35,779 bases of DNA from a bacterium (GCA_024228495.1 JAAETJ010000633.1:1-35779); one strand, 5' to 3'. Positions 16,701-25,261 are shown, counted from the stretch's first letter. Numbers and translations are program-made. Notes: generated by a model not told the origin, from the letters alone.

Positions 16701-17147
16701 CAGTGCATTGCCACCAATCAGTTCGTCTTTTTCCAGCAGTTGCGGCAATATCCCGTATTTTAACGGCCCGAAAAAACTCGACTGCGTTCCCATCAGGAAC
16801 AAAACAAAAAGCAAAAACTCGATATCTTGCAAATAGAAACCAACCGCCGCCAGACCCATCAAAATGATCTCGACAAACTTGATACGCCTGATCAGCATAG
16901 CCTTGTCATATTTATCAGCCAGCTGCCCGGCTGTTGCCGAGAACAAAAAAAACGGCAGGATAAAAATCCCTGCCGCTATGGTGATAATCAGGCGGGCATC
17001 ATAGCCAGCATTGTTTGCAAGGCCGTAAGTAACAAGAATTACCAGCCCTTGTTTGAAGCCATTATCATTAAACGCCCCCAGTGCCTGCGTAATAAAGAGC
17101 GGGAAAAAACGCTTCAAACGAAGCAGATGAAACTGGGAGTGGGCCAT
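13701..17147 (-). CDS. aas: LplT / acyltransferase / acyl-ACP synthetase fusion (Aas type)
   Basis: A 1148-residue, three-part inner-membrane protein. Residues about 1-425 form an MFS transporter like LplT (ITQALGAFNDNGFKQGLVIL, then about 12 hydrophobic segments). Residues about 435-640 form a PlsC/LPLAT acyltransferase with the HX4D motif NHVSFLD (H468, D473) and FPEGR (535-539). Residues about 645-1148 form an AMP-binding acyl-ACP/CoA synthetase, with LFTSGSEGVPKGVVLSH around 809-825. Together these flip lysophospholipid inward, activate a fatty acid and re-acylate it, a phospholipid repair cycle split between LplT and Aas in E. coli. The open frame extends upstream to a TTG at 17198, but MAHSQFHLLRLKRFFPLF starting at 17147 (ATG) looks like the real N-terminus. 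Confidence 0.92.
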   Translation of the reverse strand: MAHSQFHLLRLKRFFPLFITQALGAFNDNGFKQGLVILVTYGLANNAGYDARLIITIAAGIFILPFFLFSATAGQLADKYDKAMLIRRIKFVEIILMGLAAVGFYLQDIEFLLFVLFLMGTQSSFFGPLKYGILPQLLEKDELIGGNALIETGTFLAILLGTMYGGLLITQQMGPMIVTVSLIVLAVFGYVAAGKIPAIPAQNPELRVNYNLFSETVRIIKHAGSNSTVFLSILGISWFWLVGALYLAQFPTFSKNALHADEMVATLFIAIFTIGIALGSLACNKLLKGVVSAKYVPLAALAITIFSVDLYFASRNAVPVPGAGAGSLVDIGVFLSTPLNWRVLFDLFMIASSGGLYAVPLYALIQESSDPNHVSRNIAANNIVNAMFMVVSTVLAGFMLSAGYTVPQLFLTIGVLNGFVAAYICKLLPEEVVKGLGRQIFRLLYRVEIKGAKNISKAGGKAVIVANHVSFLDGPILASFWPGNPSFAINTQIAEKWWARIAFPFFDFLPLDPSNPIAIKTLVRTVESGQHIVIFPEGRITVTGALMKVYEGPGSIALHADAPILPVRIDGAQYSKFSKLGSRVKTKWFPKITITIMPPQKLEAPKGLTTSRRREVVGNKLYDVMTSMVFETGPYKRTLFDALLDARSQHGRKTLILEDVERAPLSFDRIVLASFVLGGRIAKRTERGERVGVFLPNTNGMGVTFFALQAYGRVPAHLNYSTGLKNLRSACCTAKLNTILTSRRFIEVGELEPIIEGIKDIVDIVYLEDIKAEIDMFAKLSGVVKKLMPRLAYRRQSGEPAPDDAAVVLFTSGSEGVPKGVVLSHTNLQANRLQVSARIDLNAEDTVFNALPLFHSFGLSGAFLLPLLGGVKVFLYPSPLHYKIVPVMVYETDATILFGTDTFLSGYARMAHPYDFYSIRYVIAGAEKVKKETRRIWSDKFGIRIFEGYGATETAPVLAVNTAMHCKAGSVGRLMPSIEHKLEPVPGIKEGGRLVVKGPNVMLGYIMADQPGILQPVEDGWYDTGDIVSIDDDGFVEIIGRVKRFAKIAGEMISLTAVEAHVNTTWPDLSHAVVAVPDEKKGERLVLVTEHEEPDRSELLVSGKKAGIAEIMIPRMILKIKELPLMGTGKVDYVGIADFVRKKLVRKK

Positions 17148-17301
17148 AACTGCTGTCGATTTTCTTTCAAAAAGGGGGCTGAAACCGATTATTTTCAAGC
17201 AGATTATCGATTTATCACTGTCAAAGCAAAAGCTATCTTTACGCGCCTTGTCTTCGCGATTCCTTTAGAGTCTGACTCAATACTAAATCCATAAAAATCA
17301 A

Positions 17302-17598
17302 TTACCTGCCATAGCGTCTTGTCAACATTTTGATCTGTCCGATCACGCACCATGCGACTACAGACTGAATGGAATTCTCAACATCCTTGGCCAATCGTCG
17401 ATTGCCACCAAGCCATGCGAAAGTGCGTTCAACAACCCATCGGCGTGGCAGCACTTCAAAACCTTCCGCTTTGTCGGATCGCTTGATTATTTCTGGTGTC
17501 CAGTTGCCGATTTTAGCCAGTGCTTTTTCCAGTTTTGGCCCGGCATATCCCCCATCGGCAAAAAAAATGCGTGATCTGGGGATGGGATATTGCGCCCC
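17302..17598 (-). pseudogene. IS5-family transposase, C-terminal remnant
   Basis: A 98-codon minus-strand frame reads GAQYPIPRSRIFFADGGYAG, then VLPRRWVVERTFAWLGGNRR and ends RRYGR at TAA (17302-17304). These are the second-Asp region (FADGGYAG) and the catalytic Glu region (RWVVERTFAWL) of IS5-group DDE transposases. Everything upstream is missing: within a few bases the sequence becomes the end of an IS30-family transposase. It lies 155 bases upstream of the aas start codon, so it may have altered the promoter of that gene. Confidence 0.88.
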
Positions 17599-17599
17599 T

Positions 17600-17841
17600 T
17601 CAACTCCGAAACGCTACATCCGGACACGTTTTTGAAAATACCTCATATGGGGTTTTGTAGTCGAGACATTTTCTGGGTCGTCTGTTCAGTCTGTCTTCAA
17701 TCGTCTGAATTTCGACCTGGGTCAGCTTAGCAAAATCAGTTCCTTTTGGAAAATATTGTCGAACGAGCCCATTGGTATGCTCATTGAGGCCACGCTCCCA
17801 AGAGTGATAGGGAGTTACACAAATTCTATGAACATTTCAAC
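17600..17841 (-). pseudogene. IS30-family transposase, C-terminal remnant
   Basis: The minus-strand frame reads CVTPYHSWERGLNEHTNGLV, then RQYFPKGTDFAKLTQVEIQT, then RLNRRPRKCLDYKTPYEVF and stops at TGA (17600-17602). This is the highly conserved C-terminal catalytic part of IS30-family transposases, including the Glu of the DDE triad in WERGLNEHTNG. About three quarters of the protein, including the helix-turn-helix, is absent. Its 3' end runs directly into the IS5 remnant. Confidence 0.9.
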
Positions 17842-17846
17842 GATTT

Positions 17847-17869
17847 TGCCAATGCCAATGCCAATGCCA
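17847..17869. repeat. Short 6-bp tandem repeat (TGCCAA, nearly four copies)
   Basis: TGCCAATGCCAATGCCAA continues for nearly four units just upstream of the recognisable IS30 remnant. The unit length keeps frame (it would read Gly-Ile repeats on the minus strand). It marks the end of recognisable transposase similarity. Confidence 0.65.
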
Positions 17870-18089
17870 TTCTTGAATTTTTCGTCAAAACCCTACCCGA
17901 AAAATGGCACAACTTTCGCGATCGCGTTACTGATAATTTCCACGTAATCCTGCACGATGATTTTCGAGTTTTGGAGTAGGATGGGTATTTGCACAGGATA
18001 CCCTCAGTATGTTCATATAATGTTCTTGTGTTGTTGGGGCCTGTGCGCTATGGTGGCGTCAACGGAACTTGTCAATTGGGGGCATGGAA

Positions 18090-19631
18090 ATGTTTGCACA
18101 AGTCGCTACAGTGGCATTTGCCGGAATTGAAGCAAAGCGCGTCGATGTCCAGGTGCAAATCTCCCCTGGATTACCAGCCTTTGTCGTTGTTGGATTACCT
18201 GACAAAGCGGTTGGCGAAAGCCGAGAGCGCGTGCGCGCTGCCTTGTATGCCGTTGGATTAGCCCTTCCTGCCAAACATATTACAGTTAATCTGGCCCCTG
18301 CCGATATGCCCAAAGAGGGCAGCCATTATGATCTGCCGATTGTGCTGGCCATGATGGCCTGTATGGGGGCCATGCCCTTTGATCAGCTCAAAGGATATTG
18401 CGTGATTGGCGAACTGGCGCTGGATGGGGCGATTTCTATGGTGCCGGGGGGATTGCCCGCAGCGATTGGTGCCAATGAACAAGGTCTTGGGCTGATTTGC
18501 CCACGGGATTGCGGGGCTGAAGCGGCCTGGGCTTCACAGGATATGGACATTCTGGCTCCGGGGCATTTGCTGGAGCTGATCAATCACTTCAAAGGCCTGC
18601 AAGTGCTCTCACCGCCACAAGCTGTGCTTGAAGAAACCTCTTCTGATTTGCTTGATCTTCGTGATGTGCGAGGGCAGGAAAGCGCTCGCCGGGCGCTTGA
18701 GGTGGCAGCGGCTGGCGGTCATAATTTGCTTATGACCGGTCCACCGGGGTCTGGCAAAAGCATGCTAGCGGCAAGATTGCCATCTATTTTGCCTGCGCTT
18801 CAACCTGCCGAGATGCTGGAAGTCAGCATGATACGATCAATGGCCGGAGAGCTGGCCGGGGGACAAATCGGCCGCGAGCGACCCTTTCGCGCGCCGCATC
18901 ATTCCGCGTCCATGGCAGCCTTGGTGGGAGGCGGGGTGCGGCCTAAACCGGGCGAAGTAGCGCTGGCTCACATGGGAGTTTTATTTCTCGATGAATTACC
19001 CGAGTTTTCGGTGCAGGTGCTTGATAGTTTGCGCCAGCCCATCGAAACCGGAGAAGTGGTGATCGCTCGTGCCAATCACCGCATTGCCTATCCCTCTCGT
19101 ATTCAACTGGTGGCGGCCATGAACCCGTGCAAGTGCGGGCGCGCCTTTGAGCAAGGATTTGCCTGTGCCAAAGGTGCTCATTGCGCCGAGCGTTATCAAT
19201 CGCGCATATCAGGCCCGTTACTGGATCGGCTTGATATGCAAGTTGAGGTACCAGCTGTGTCGACTGCCGATTTGATGATACCCGATAAAACCGCGACCTG
19301 CGAGAGCAGCCAACCTGTGCGGGAGCGGGTCAGTGCTGCGCGTAACCGACAGGCCGAGCGCTTTCAAAGCTTGGGTCTTGAAAAAGTACGCACCAATAGT
19401 GAGCTTTATGGCGAGGCGCTGGATGAATGTACACGGCCCGATAAAGAGGGCTTGCGTTTGTTGCGTGATGCTTGTGAAAAATTGCGTCTCACTGCCAGAG
19501 GATTTCATCGCACTTTGAAAGTAGCGCGCACGCTGGCCGATCTTGATGGATGCGATGAAGTCGCGCGTATCCATATCGCCGAAGCGCTGTCCTATCGCGG
19601 CGAAACCCTGCGTCCGAAGGCTTTAGCGTAA
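18090..19631 (+). CDS. comM: YifB/ComM-family Mg-chelatase-like AAA+ ATPase
   Basis: About 513 residues. Residues 1-180 form the N-terminal ChlI-like domain (AQVATVAFAGIEAKRVDVQV, GLPDKAVGESRERVRAAL). The AAA+ core follows, with Walker A GPPGSGKS (217-224), Walker B LFLDE (298-302), APHHSASMAALVGGG between them, and a four-cysteine insertion (NPCKCGRAFEQGFACAKGAH) before GPLLDRLDMQVEV. ComM is a hexameric helicase that promotes branch migration during natural transformation; YifB relatives are present in most bacteria, including ones not known to be competent. I choose the ATG at 18090 because GGGGG lies seven bases before it; ATG 18084 and TTG 18069 are in frame. Confidence 0.92.
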   Translation: MFAQVATVAFAGIEAKRVDVQVQISPGLPAFVVVGLPDKAVGESRERVRAALYAVGLALPAKHITVNLAPADMPKEGSHYDLPIVLAMMACMGAMPFDQLKGYCVIGELALDGAISMVPGGLPAAIGANEQGLGLICPRDCGAEAAWASQDMDILAPGHLLELINHFKGLQVLSPPQAVLEETSSDLLDLRDVRGQESARRALEVAAAGGHNLLMTGPPGSGKSMLAARLPSILPALQPAEMLEVSMIRSMAGELAGGQIGRERPFRAPHHSASMAALVGGGVRPKPGEVALAHMGVLFLDELPEFSVQVLDSLRQPIETGEVVIARANHRIAYPSRIQLVAAMNPCKCGRAFEQGFACAKGAHCAERYQSRISGPLLDRLDMQVEVPAVSTADLMIPDKTATCESSQPVRERVSAARNRQAERFQSLGLEKVRTNSELYGEALDECTRPDKEGLRLLRDACEKLRLTARGFHRTLKVARTLADLDGCDEVARIHIAEALSYRGETLRPKALA

Positions 19632-19711
19632 GAATTGATTGTCAGATCGCATGCGGGTGATTTCTCGCTGGATTATCCCCATTGGATTCTCCCTAAAGGA
19701 GTGATCTTGAT

Positions 19712-20731
19712 CTATGGTATTCGATTTTGCTTGCGCCAAAGGTCCGCTTTGGTTTGCGCCAGCTGTCTTTCCACTTTTGTGAGGCGGGCGACTTTGATAT
19801 CGAGGGGCAGATCTGAAACACCGCGCTGGCGGGCCAGCAGGTGCCATTTCGCGGCTTCCACAAGGTCTTTTTTGAACACTAATCCATGTGCATAAAGTTT
19901 GGCAACGCGGTTCTGGGCGATGGGGTTGCCCTTTTGCGCTGCGCGCAATAGCAAGTTGGCCCCTTGCTTTTGGTTTTTTGTGACTCCCTTGCCCTGATAA
20001 AGCATCAAGCCATATTCGAGTTCGGCAACGCTCAATCCAGCATTGGCGGCACGTCCCATCCAGTGAGAGGCCTTGGCGAGGTCAAGCTTGACGCCGGACC
20101 CGGCCTGATACAGGCTCGCCAGATCATACTGGGCGCGGGCTTCTTCTTGATTGGCGGCTTTTTGTAACCAGAAGAAAGCCTTTGTCATGTTGACGGGGCG
20201 ACCGGTTCCTGCCACATGAACGAGCCCCAGATTATATTGCGCCAGTGCATGACCCTGCATAGCGGCAGCCTCAAACAAACCAGCCGCTTGTTTGATATCG
20301 CGTTTGATGCCATAGCCCCCAGCCAGTTGCAAGGCGAGTGCGAACTGGGAATCTTTGTCCCCATGCTCCGCGCCTCCCGCATACCATTGTGCGGCTGCTG
20401 TTAGATCTTTTTTTACGCCCAGACCTCCGGCATATATGCGCCCGATCAGGGTAAAGGCTTGCGGCTCGCCCTTTTTGGACTGTGCTGTTGCCAATTTGAG
20501 GGCTTTTAGATATTCGCCTTTTTGGAAAGCTGCATAGGCCGGGTCGGCACTTGTCGTTTCAACGCTTTGGGTTTGGGGAGCGATTACCGCTGGTGAGCTG
20601 CTGGAGCCGAGCCGCTCTTGTTGTTTTGAGGATGTTTTGGCATTTGTCGGCAATGCGCCAAAAACCAGTAACACCAATAAAAATGGTGACAAAACTCGCG
20701 CTGATCGATTGCATGTGTTTTGATTGATCAC
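19712..20731 (-). CDS. Exported Sel1-like repeat protein
   Basis: A 339-residue protein with an N-terminal signal peptide (RVLSPFLLVLLVFGALPTNA, cleavage likely after the Ala) and about six Sel1-type TPR repeats, for example FTLIGRIYAGGLGVKKDLTA, AQYNLGLVHVAGTGRPVNMT and AQYDLASLYQAGSGVKLDLA. Sel1 repeats form alpha-solenoids used for protein-protein contacts, here presumably in the periplasm. A charged C-terminal end (LTKVERQLAQTKADLWRKQ) follows. The gene begins 15 bases after the thiE-like gene on the same strand, an arrangement known in Hyphomicrobiales, so the pair is probably co-transcribed although a functional link to thiamine is not evident. Confidence 0.9.
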   Translation of the reverse strand: MINQNTCNRSARVLSPFLLVLLVFGALPTNAKTSSKQQERLGSSSSPAVIAPQTQSVETTSADPAYAAFQKGEYLKALKLATAQSKKGEPQAFTLIGRIYAGGLGVKKDLTAAAQWYAGGAEHGDKDSQFALALQLAGGYGIKRDIKQAAGLFEAAAMQGHALAQYNLGLVHVAGTGRPVNMTKAFFWLQKAANQEEARAQYDLASLYQAGSGVKLDLAKASHWMGRAANAGLSVAELEYGLMLYQGKGVTKNQKQGANLLLRAAQKGNPIAQNRVAKLYAHGLVFKKDLVEAAKWHLLARQRGVSDLPLDIKVARLTKVERQLAQTKADLWRKQNRIP

Positions 20732-20746
20732 CGCTCGTTCACCTCA

Positions 20747-21526
20747 TTACGATCCTGCTTTGATGACCGGGCAGGTTTTGGCCAGCCAGGTCACCAATTC
20801 ATCATTGCTTGCCAATTCTTCATTGTTTGCAAGTGCCGGCCACAGGCCTGGGCCAATGGCGACGAAGTCAGCACCGATTTTCACGAGTTCTTCGATCTGC
20901 GTGCGATCGGCAACATCAAGCGCCACACAGGGCACCTCAAAAAGCTGCTGCCACCAGTCCACAAATTCAATCAAGGTCTCAGGCACAAAGAGTTCGTCAC
21001 CAGTCTCAATGCTTCCTTTGTTCAAATCATGATCTTGATCATCAAGCGCGGAAACCGTCTCAACCAGACCGAACCCCACATAGTCGGCACCAGCTTCTCC
21101 CATCTGCATGGCGGCATGACGAGACGTGCCGCAATCCACGCCCATAATCGCATCGGTACCCAGCACATCGCGTGCTCGCGCAAAAAGTGCTGCATCTGCA
21201 CTCATATGAAGACCATCGCATCTTAACTTATGGGCATTTTCCAATGCTTTTTCGAAGCTTTTGCGGTCCACCCCATATTGGGGAGAGGTGAGATCGGCAA
21301 GCACGGCGATATTTTTTTGCTGCAAAGCGGCCATCAGCGTTTTGAGCTGTTGTTGTTCATTGGTCGAACTTTGAGGGCCGCCCATTTCCTTGAGCTCAAG
21401 ATTGACGCAGGCAATATCGAGCCTTGAGATCAGGCGGTCAAGCAATTGTGTCAGGAGCTCGATCTCATCGAGCTCCTTTACAGGGACGTTCAGATAAAGG
21501 CGTGTCTGGTGGTTGGCGACGCTCAT
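20747..21526 (-). CDS. thiE: Thiamine-phosphate synthase family protein
   Basis: About 259 residues forming a TIM barrel of the TenI/ThiE family. ThiE joins the pyrimidine and thiazole halves of thiamine. Visible barrel elements are TRLYLNVPVKE, ADYVGFGLVE, CVALDVADRTQIEEL and GADFVAIGPGLW, the last being the phosphate-binding loop region. The canonical signatures of verified ThiE enzymes (for example QLRxK near the N-terminus) are not obvious, so this may be the divergent paralogue commonly annotated as thiamine-phosphate synthase in Hyphomicrobiales. I choose the ATG at 21526 because AGGA precedes it at a good distance; an upstream extension to 21589 is less likely. I see no TPP riboswitch upstream. 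Confidence 0.75.
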   Translation of the reverse strand: MSVANHQTRLYLNVPVKELDEIELLTQLLDRLISRLDIACVNLELKEMGGPQSSTNEQQQLKTLMAALQQKNIAVLADLTSPQYGVDRKSFEKALENAHKLRCDGLHMSADAALFARARDVLGTDAIMGVDCGTSRHAAMQMGEAGADYVGFGLVETVSALDDQDHDLNKGSIETGDELFVPETLIEFVDWWQQLFEVPCVALDVADRTQIEELVKIGADFVAIGPGLWPALANNEELASNDELVTWLAKTCPVIKAGS

Positions 21527-21716
21527 GGGATGTCCTGTATTCTTGCCTTGGTTAAAGGGGAGGCGTTGCCGGAATGGCATTGCAATCACCCCCTTGTTAC
21601 TATGTCAGGTGCTCGAAACATATTCATATGTGAAAGTCAATTGCGGTGTTATCTATCGCCCCTTCAATATTTGGCGCGTCGAGCTGTTTAAGTTATATAG
21701 CTTGCATAGCAGTAAA

Positions 21717-22103
21717 ATGTTATTGGATTTAATTGGGATTTTCACTTTCTCTTTGCATGCTGGTATGGCCATTGGCGAGGAGCGAGGTGAAAAAGTGGGT
21801 CCGATAGCAGAGATTTTGTCGAGCGACTTATTGAAGATGACTATAGACCAATTCTAAGATAATAAACGGAGAGGATTGGCTCTCATAAACGAAGCAGCCA
21901 GTTTAGGAGATTTAGAGGCGCAATTCGTTTATGGAAATTATGGCGGACCGCAGAATGAAACCGGCTTGGACCGGTCAAATAATGATACGATCGATGCTTA
22001 CAAGTTTTTGTCAATTGTAGTAAATAAGGGGCACAGGCTTGCCTTAGCAACACTAGATGACGAAATTGGAGCTCTTACCGGCAACGTTCTGGGGACTCCT
22101 TAA
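21717..22103 (+). pseudogene. Sel1-like repeat gene with in-frame stop
   Basis: From ATG 21717 a frame encodes a short hydrophobic leader (MLLDLIGIFTFSLHAGMA) and continues to TAA at 21855-21857. The same frame resumes at once as DNKRRGLALINEAASLGDLE and AQFVYGNYG, then DAYKFLSIVVNKGHRLA, ending at 22103. The second part resembles Sel1 repeats (A-x-L-x-E-A-A-x-L-G-D-x-E-A-Q). The simplest reading is one small exported Sel1-like protein broken by an ochre codon. Alternatively the second part could start at a TTG (21876) behind GGAGAGG, though that spacing is short. A 3' extension in another frame (EWDKKKTYRSALLKAI) hints at further decay. Confidence 0.55.
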
Positions 22104-22573
22104 CGTGAGTGGGATAAGAAAAAAACCTATAGGTCCGCGCTGCTGAAGGCAATTTCATGTGCACTTGGAAATGATTATAAAAAAACGTTGTTGTACCATC
22201 GAGAGTTGCCAGGATGTGGCGACTGAAAAATATGATTTGAGAAGAGTTTAAAGAACAGAGGTGAAGTGTGTTATTAAAGTAGGAGCGGAACATAAAATCA
22301 ATGATGACATGGACATACAATTAAGACATATTCTAAACTAGACAATTGATCATCATATATTTGTAAGTCATTCGCGATAGGACTACAAATCGACGAAACA
22401 ACTGGCAGTGTCCTTGCATATGGGTCATGTTGAACATAAATTCAGGCAATGCAGACAATTTCCGATTGATCGGTTATGAATTGTCAGAGATGAGAAAATT
22501 TGCTGGCAAATAAGCTTCTTTTGGTGCAAACCCGGGCAAAGAGAACCGACACGAATATAGATAGGGACGTTTC
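22104..22573. other. ftsH upstream region, no supported gene
   Basis: About 470 AT-rich bases with no convincing gene beyond a short open stretch that may continue the broken Sel1-like gene (to about 22225). It should contain the ftsH promoter; a possible TTGCAT at about 22413 is followed by CATAAA at short spacing, which I do not consider reliable. Confidence 0.5.
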
Positions 22574-24499
22574 ATGAATTCGAACTTCCGCAATTTTGCA
22601 ATCTGGGTCATTATTGGCCTCTTGCTGATCGCCTTGTTTAATCTGTTTCAGGGGCCAGTTCCACGGGGCAACTCTGACGAGATCAACTATTCCGAGTTTC
22701 TCACCAAGGTCAATGAAGGCGGCATACGTGATGTGACGATTTCGGGCCGCAAGATCACGGGTCATTTGTCCAATGATCGCGTCTTTGCTACCTATGCGCC
22801 TGATGATCCCAAACTCGTGGAACGTTTGGCCGAGAAAAATGTAAGCATAAAGGCGCAGCCATTGGCCGAAGAGGGCCACAGCCTGTTCTCCATTTTGATT
22901 TCATGGTTCCCTATGTTGCTTCTGATTGCTGTATGGATTTTCTTCATGCGTCAGATGCAATCTGGTTCGGGCCGCGCCATGGGTTTTGGAAAATCAAAGG
23001 CCAAGCTTTTGACCGAGCAGCATGGCCGTGTCACCTTTGAAGATGTGGCAGGCGTCGATGAAGCCAAGGAAGAGCTGGAAGAGATCGTTGATTTTTTGCG
23101 CGATCCCGGCCGCTATCAGCGATTGGGCGGTAAAATCCCGCGCGGTGCTTTGCTGGTTGGACCTCCAGGTACTGGTAAGACACTGATCGCCCGCGCCGTG
23201 GCTGGTGAGGCTAATGTGCCATTCTATACAATTTCTGGTTCTGATTTTGTGGAAATGTTCGTGGGCGTTGGTGCGTCTCGTGTGCGCGATATGTTCGAAC
23301 AGGCAAAGAAAAATGCGCCTTGCATCATCTTTATCGATGAAATCGATGCTGTTGGTCGGCACAGGGGTGCTGGCCTTGGCGGTGGTAACGATGAGCGCGA
23401 ACAGGCCCTCATCTGGTTGTTGGTGGAGATGGATGGCTTTGAAGGTAATGAGAGCATCATCCTGATCGCTGCCACCAATCGTCCTGACGTGCTGGACCCC
23501 GCTTTGCTGCGTCCGGGCCGTTTCGACCGTCAAGTTGTGGTGCCGCGTCCAGATATTATCGGCCGTGAGAAAATCCTTAAAATTCACGTACGTAAAGTAC
23601 CGATCGCTCCCGATGTTGATTTGCGGGTCATTGCCCGTGGTACGCCTGGTTTTTCCGGTGCGGATCTGGCCAATCTGGTCAATGAAGCAGCATTGCTGGC
23701 GGCTCGTCGCTCCCGGCGCATAGTTACACATGCTGAGTTTGAGGACGCCAAGGACAAGGTCATGATGGGCACAGAACGCCGTTCCATGGTGATGTCCGAA
23801 GAAGAGAAAAAACTCACCGCCTATCATGAAGGCGGGCATGCGCTGGTCGCCATGAAATTGCCGGCTTCTGATCCGGTGCACAAGGCAACGATCATTCCGC
23901 GCGGACGTGCGCTTGGCATGGTTATGCGCCTGCCAGAACGCGATCAGCTGTCCATGACGAGAGCCAAGATGCAAGCTGATATGGCGGTCGCTATGGGTGG
24001 ACGTGTGGCAGAAGAAATTATCTTTGGTCACGACATGGTCACCTCTGGCGCCTCCAGTGATATCAAGATGGCGACGAACCTTGCCAGAGCTATGGCCACA
24101 CAATTTGGCATGTCCGACAAGCTGGGGCCTTTGGCTTACGGTGAAAACGAAGAAGAAGTGTTCCTTGGACATTCGGTTGCCCGCTCGCAGCATATCTCTG
24201 ACGATACACAACAGCTAGTGGATGCAGAGGTGCACCGTTTCGTCGATGAAGGTTATGACAAGGCTCGCGAAATTCTCGAAAAGTACATGGATGAGTTGCA
24301 TGTTATCGGCAAGGGTCTGCTGGAATATGAAACCCTGTCCGGCAAAGAAATCAAGGATTTGCTGGATGGCAAAGACCCGATCCGCGATTATGGCGATGAT
24401 GGTGGCAATAATGAAAGCGCCGTGCCAACTGCTGGTGTTCCCAAGAAAAAAGGCGGCGATGAACCAGAGCCAGGCGATATGGAACCCCAGCCGAGCTAA
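22574..24499 (+). CDS. ftsH: ATP-dependent zinc metalloprotease FtsH
   Basis: A 641-residue inner-membrane AAA+ protease that degrades misfolded membrane proteins and short-lived cytosolic regulators. Two membrane segments (about 9-25 and 104-125) flank the periplasmic domain. Then come Walker A GPPGTGKT (196-203), Walker B IIFIDE (251-256), the second region of homology [20 protein letters not shown] and the zinc site HEGGH (418-422). AGGGA six bases before the ATG is a good ribosome site. One segment is odd: residues 276-283 read EQALIWLL, whereas FtsH proteins nearly always have EQTLNQLL or EQTLNQML at this place. The usual neighbour tilS is not present upstream. A strong terminator follows. 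Confidence 0.97.
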   Translation: MNSNFRNFAIWVIIGLLLIALFNLFQGPVPRGNSDEINYSEFLTKVNEGGIRDVTISGRKITGHLSNDRVFATYAPDDPKLVERLAEKNVSIKAQPLAEEGHSLFSILISWFPMLLLIAVWIFFMRQMQSGSGRAMGFGKSKAKLLTEQHGRVTFEDVAGVDEAKEELEEIVDFLRDPGRYQRLGGKIPRGALLVGPPGTGKTLIARAVAGEANVPFYTISGSDFVEMFVGVGASRVRDMFEQAKKNAPCIIFIDEIDAVGRHRGAGLGGGNDEREQALIWLLVEMDGFEGNESIILIAATNRPDVLDPALLRPGRFDRQVVVPRPDIIGREKILKIHVRKVPIAPDVDLRVIARGTPGFSGADLANLVNEAALLAARRSRRIVTHAEFEDAKDKVMMGTERRSMVMSEEEKKLTAYHEGGHALVAMKLPASDPVHKATIIPRGRALGMVMRLPERDQLSMTRAKMQADMAVAMGGRVAEEIIFGHDMVTSGASSDIKMATNLARAMATQFGMSDKLGPLAYGENEEEVFLGHSVARSQHISDDTQQLVDAEVHRFVDEGYDKAREILEKYMDELHVIGKGLLEYETLSGKEIKDLLDGKDPIRDYGDDGGNNESAVPTAGVPKKKGGDEPEPGDMEPQPS

Positions 24500-24520
24500 G
24501 GCTCGCCGAGTAGAGTAAGA

Positions 24521-24553
24521 AAAAAACCACTGGTCATGAACCAGTGGTTTTTT
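24521..24553 (+). terminator. Rho-independent terminator of ftsH
   Basis: AAAAAACCACTGG (24521-24533) and CCAGTGGTTTTTT (24541-24553) form a 13-bp stem with the loop TCATGAA, running into a further T-run, 22 bases after the ftsH stop codon. The A-tract on the left arm also gives it a weaker reverse-direction form. Confidence 0.93.
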
Positions 24554-24581
24554 TTATTGCCAGAGTATGAAGGAGAAACAA

Positions 24582-25016
24582 ATGTCAATGACGGCCCGAG
24601 TATATCTGATCACTCAGTCTTCATATAACGCAGCGATGTGCGGAGACGTAGAAAACTATCATACGCTGGAGCATATTGATCTCGACAAGGCATGGCATGC
24701 GATACACTATTTGATAACCAATGACAGTTCGCTTGAGTTTCTTTTTTCGGGAGTTCAGATTGATGAGGTTTCAGAACATTGCGAGGTTCATTCGCCCCAA
24801 AACGTAGCCAGCTTGCATGAAACTCTCAAGGCGAAGAAAGTCAGTGAGCTCATGGCGAAGTTCGATCCTGAACGTTTTGATGAACTCAAAATCTATGATG
24901 GTCCGGGCTGGGGGAATCGGGATGCTGAATATATCCAGTCCAATCTTTTGACCTTTTTGGATGTGCTAGAAACAGCATCTTCCAAAGGTTATGGCTTTTG
25001 CGTCGTCATTTGCTAG
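24582..25016 (+). CDS. YfbM/DUF1877-family protein
   Basis: A 144-residue cytosolic protein. MTARVYLITQSSYNAA at the start and DLDKAWHAIHYLIT in the middle are characteristic of the YfbM (DUF1877) family, whose function is unknown. The C-terminal part (LTFLDVLETASSKGYGFCVV) has the expected helix and strand. I choose ATG 24582 because AAGGAG lies six bases before it; an ATG at 24567 would place that site inside the coding sequence. It stands alone behind the ftsH terminator, so it has its own promoter or relies on read-through. Confidence 0.87.
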   Translation: MSMTARVYLITQSSYNAAMCGDVENYHTLEHIDLDKAWHAIHYLITNDSSLEFLFSGVQIDEVSEHCEVHSPQNVASLHETLKAKKVSELMAKFDPERFDELKIYDGPGWGNRDAEYIQSNLLTFLDVLETASSKGYGFCVVIC

Positions 25017-25261
25017 TCGCTTGGTTTTCCGCCTTCGCCGGAATAACGAGCGCAGTGATTTCATCACTCACTTTTCTTATAAAATGGGGATGAAAGGGGC
25101 TCGCGCTCAAATAGCGTAGCGGTAGCACAACTCAAGACGCCCTTTTCTACCGTCTGCGCAAGACATTTTTCTTGCTTCAACAATTCGCTCCCTAGATTTT
25201 ATGATCGACACCCTCTATATGTCTGGCAACAGATTTTTTCCCCATATGAGAGGCACGATAT

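Noticed and set aside
17847-17869. Start of a CRISPR-like array
   Set aside because: The repeats are 6 bp and contiguous without spacers, so this is a microsatellite; no CRISPR array was seen anywhere in the window.
21527-21716. TPP riboswitch before the thiE-like gene
   Set aside because: I searched for the CUGAGA and GAACCUGAUC-type elements on the minus strand and did not see them.
22994-24211. Long 405-codon minus-strand frame opposite ftsH
   Set aside because: ftsH is certain on the plus strand; the His/Asn/Arg-rich translation is the typical mirror of a coding frame with strong codon bias.
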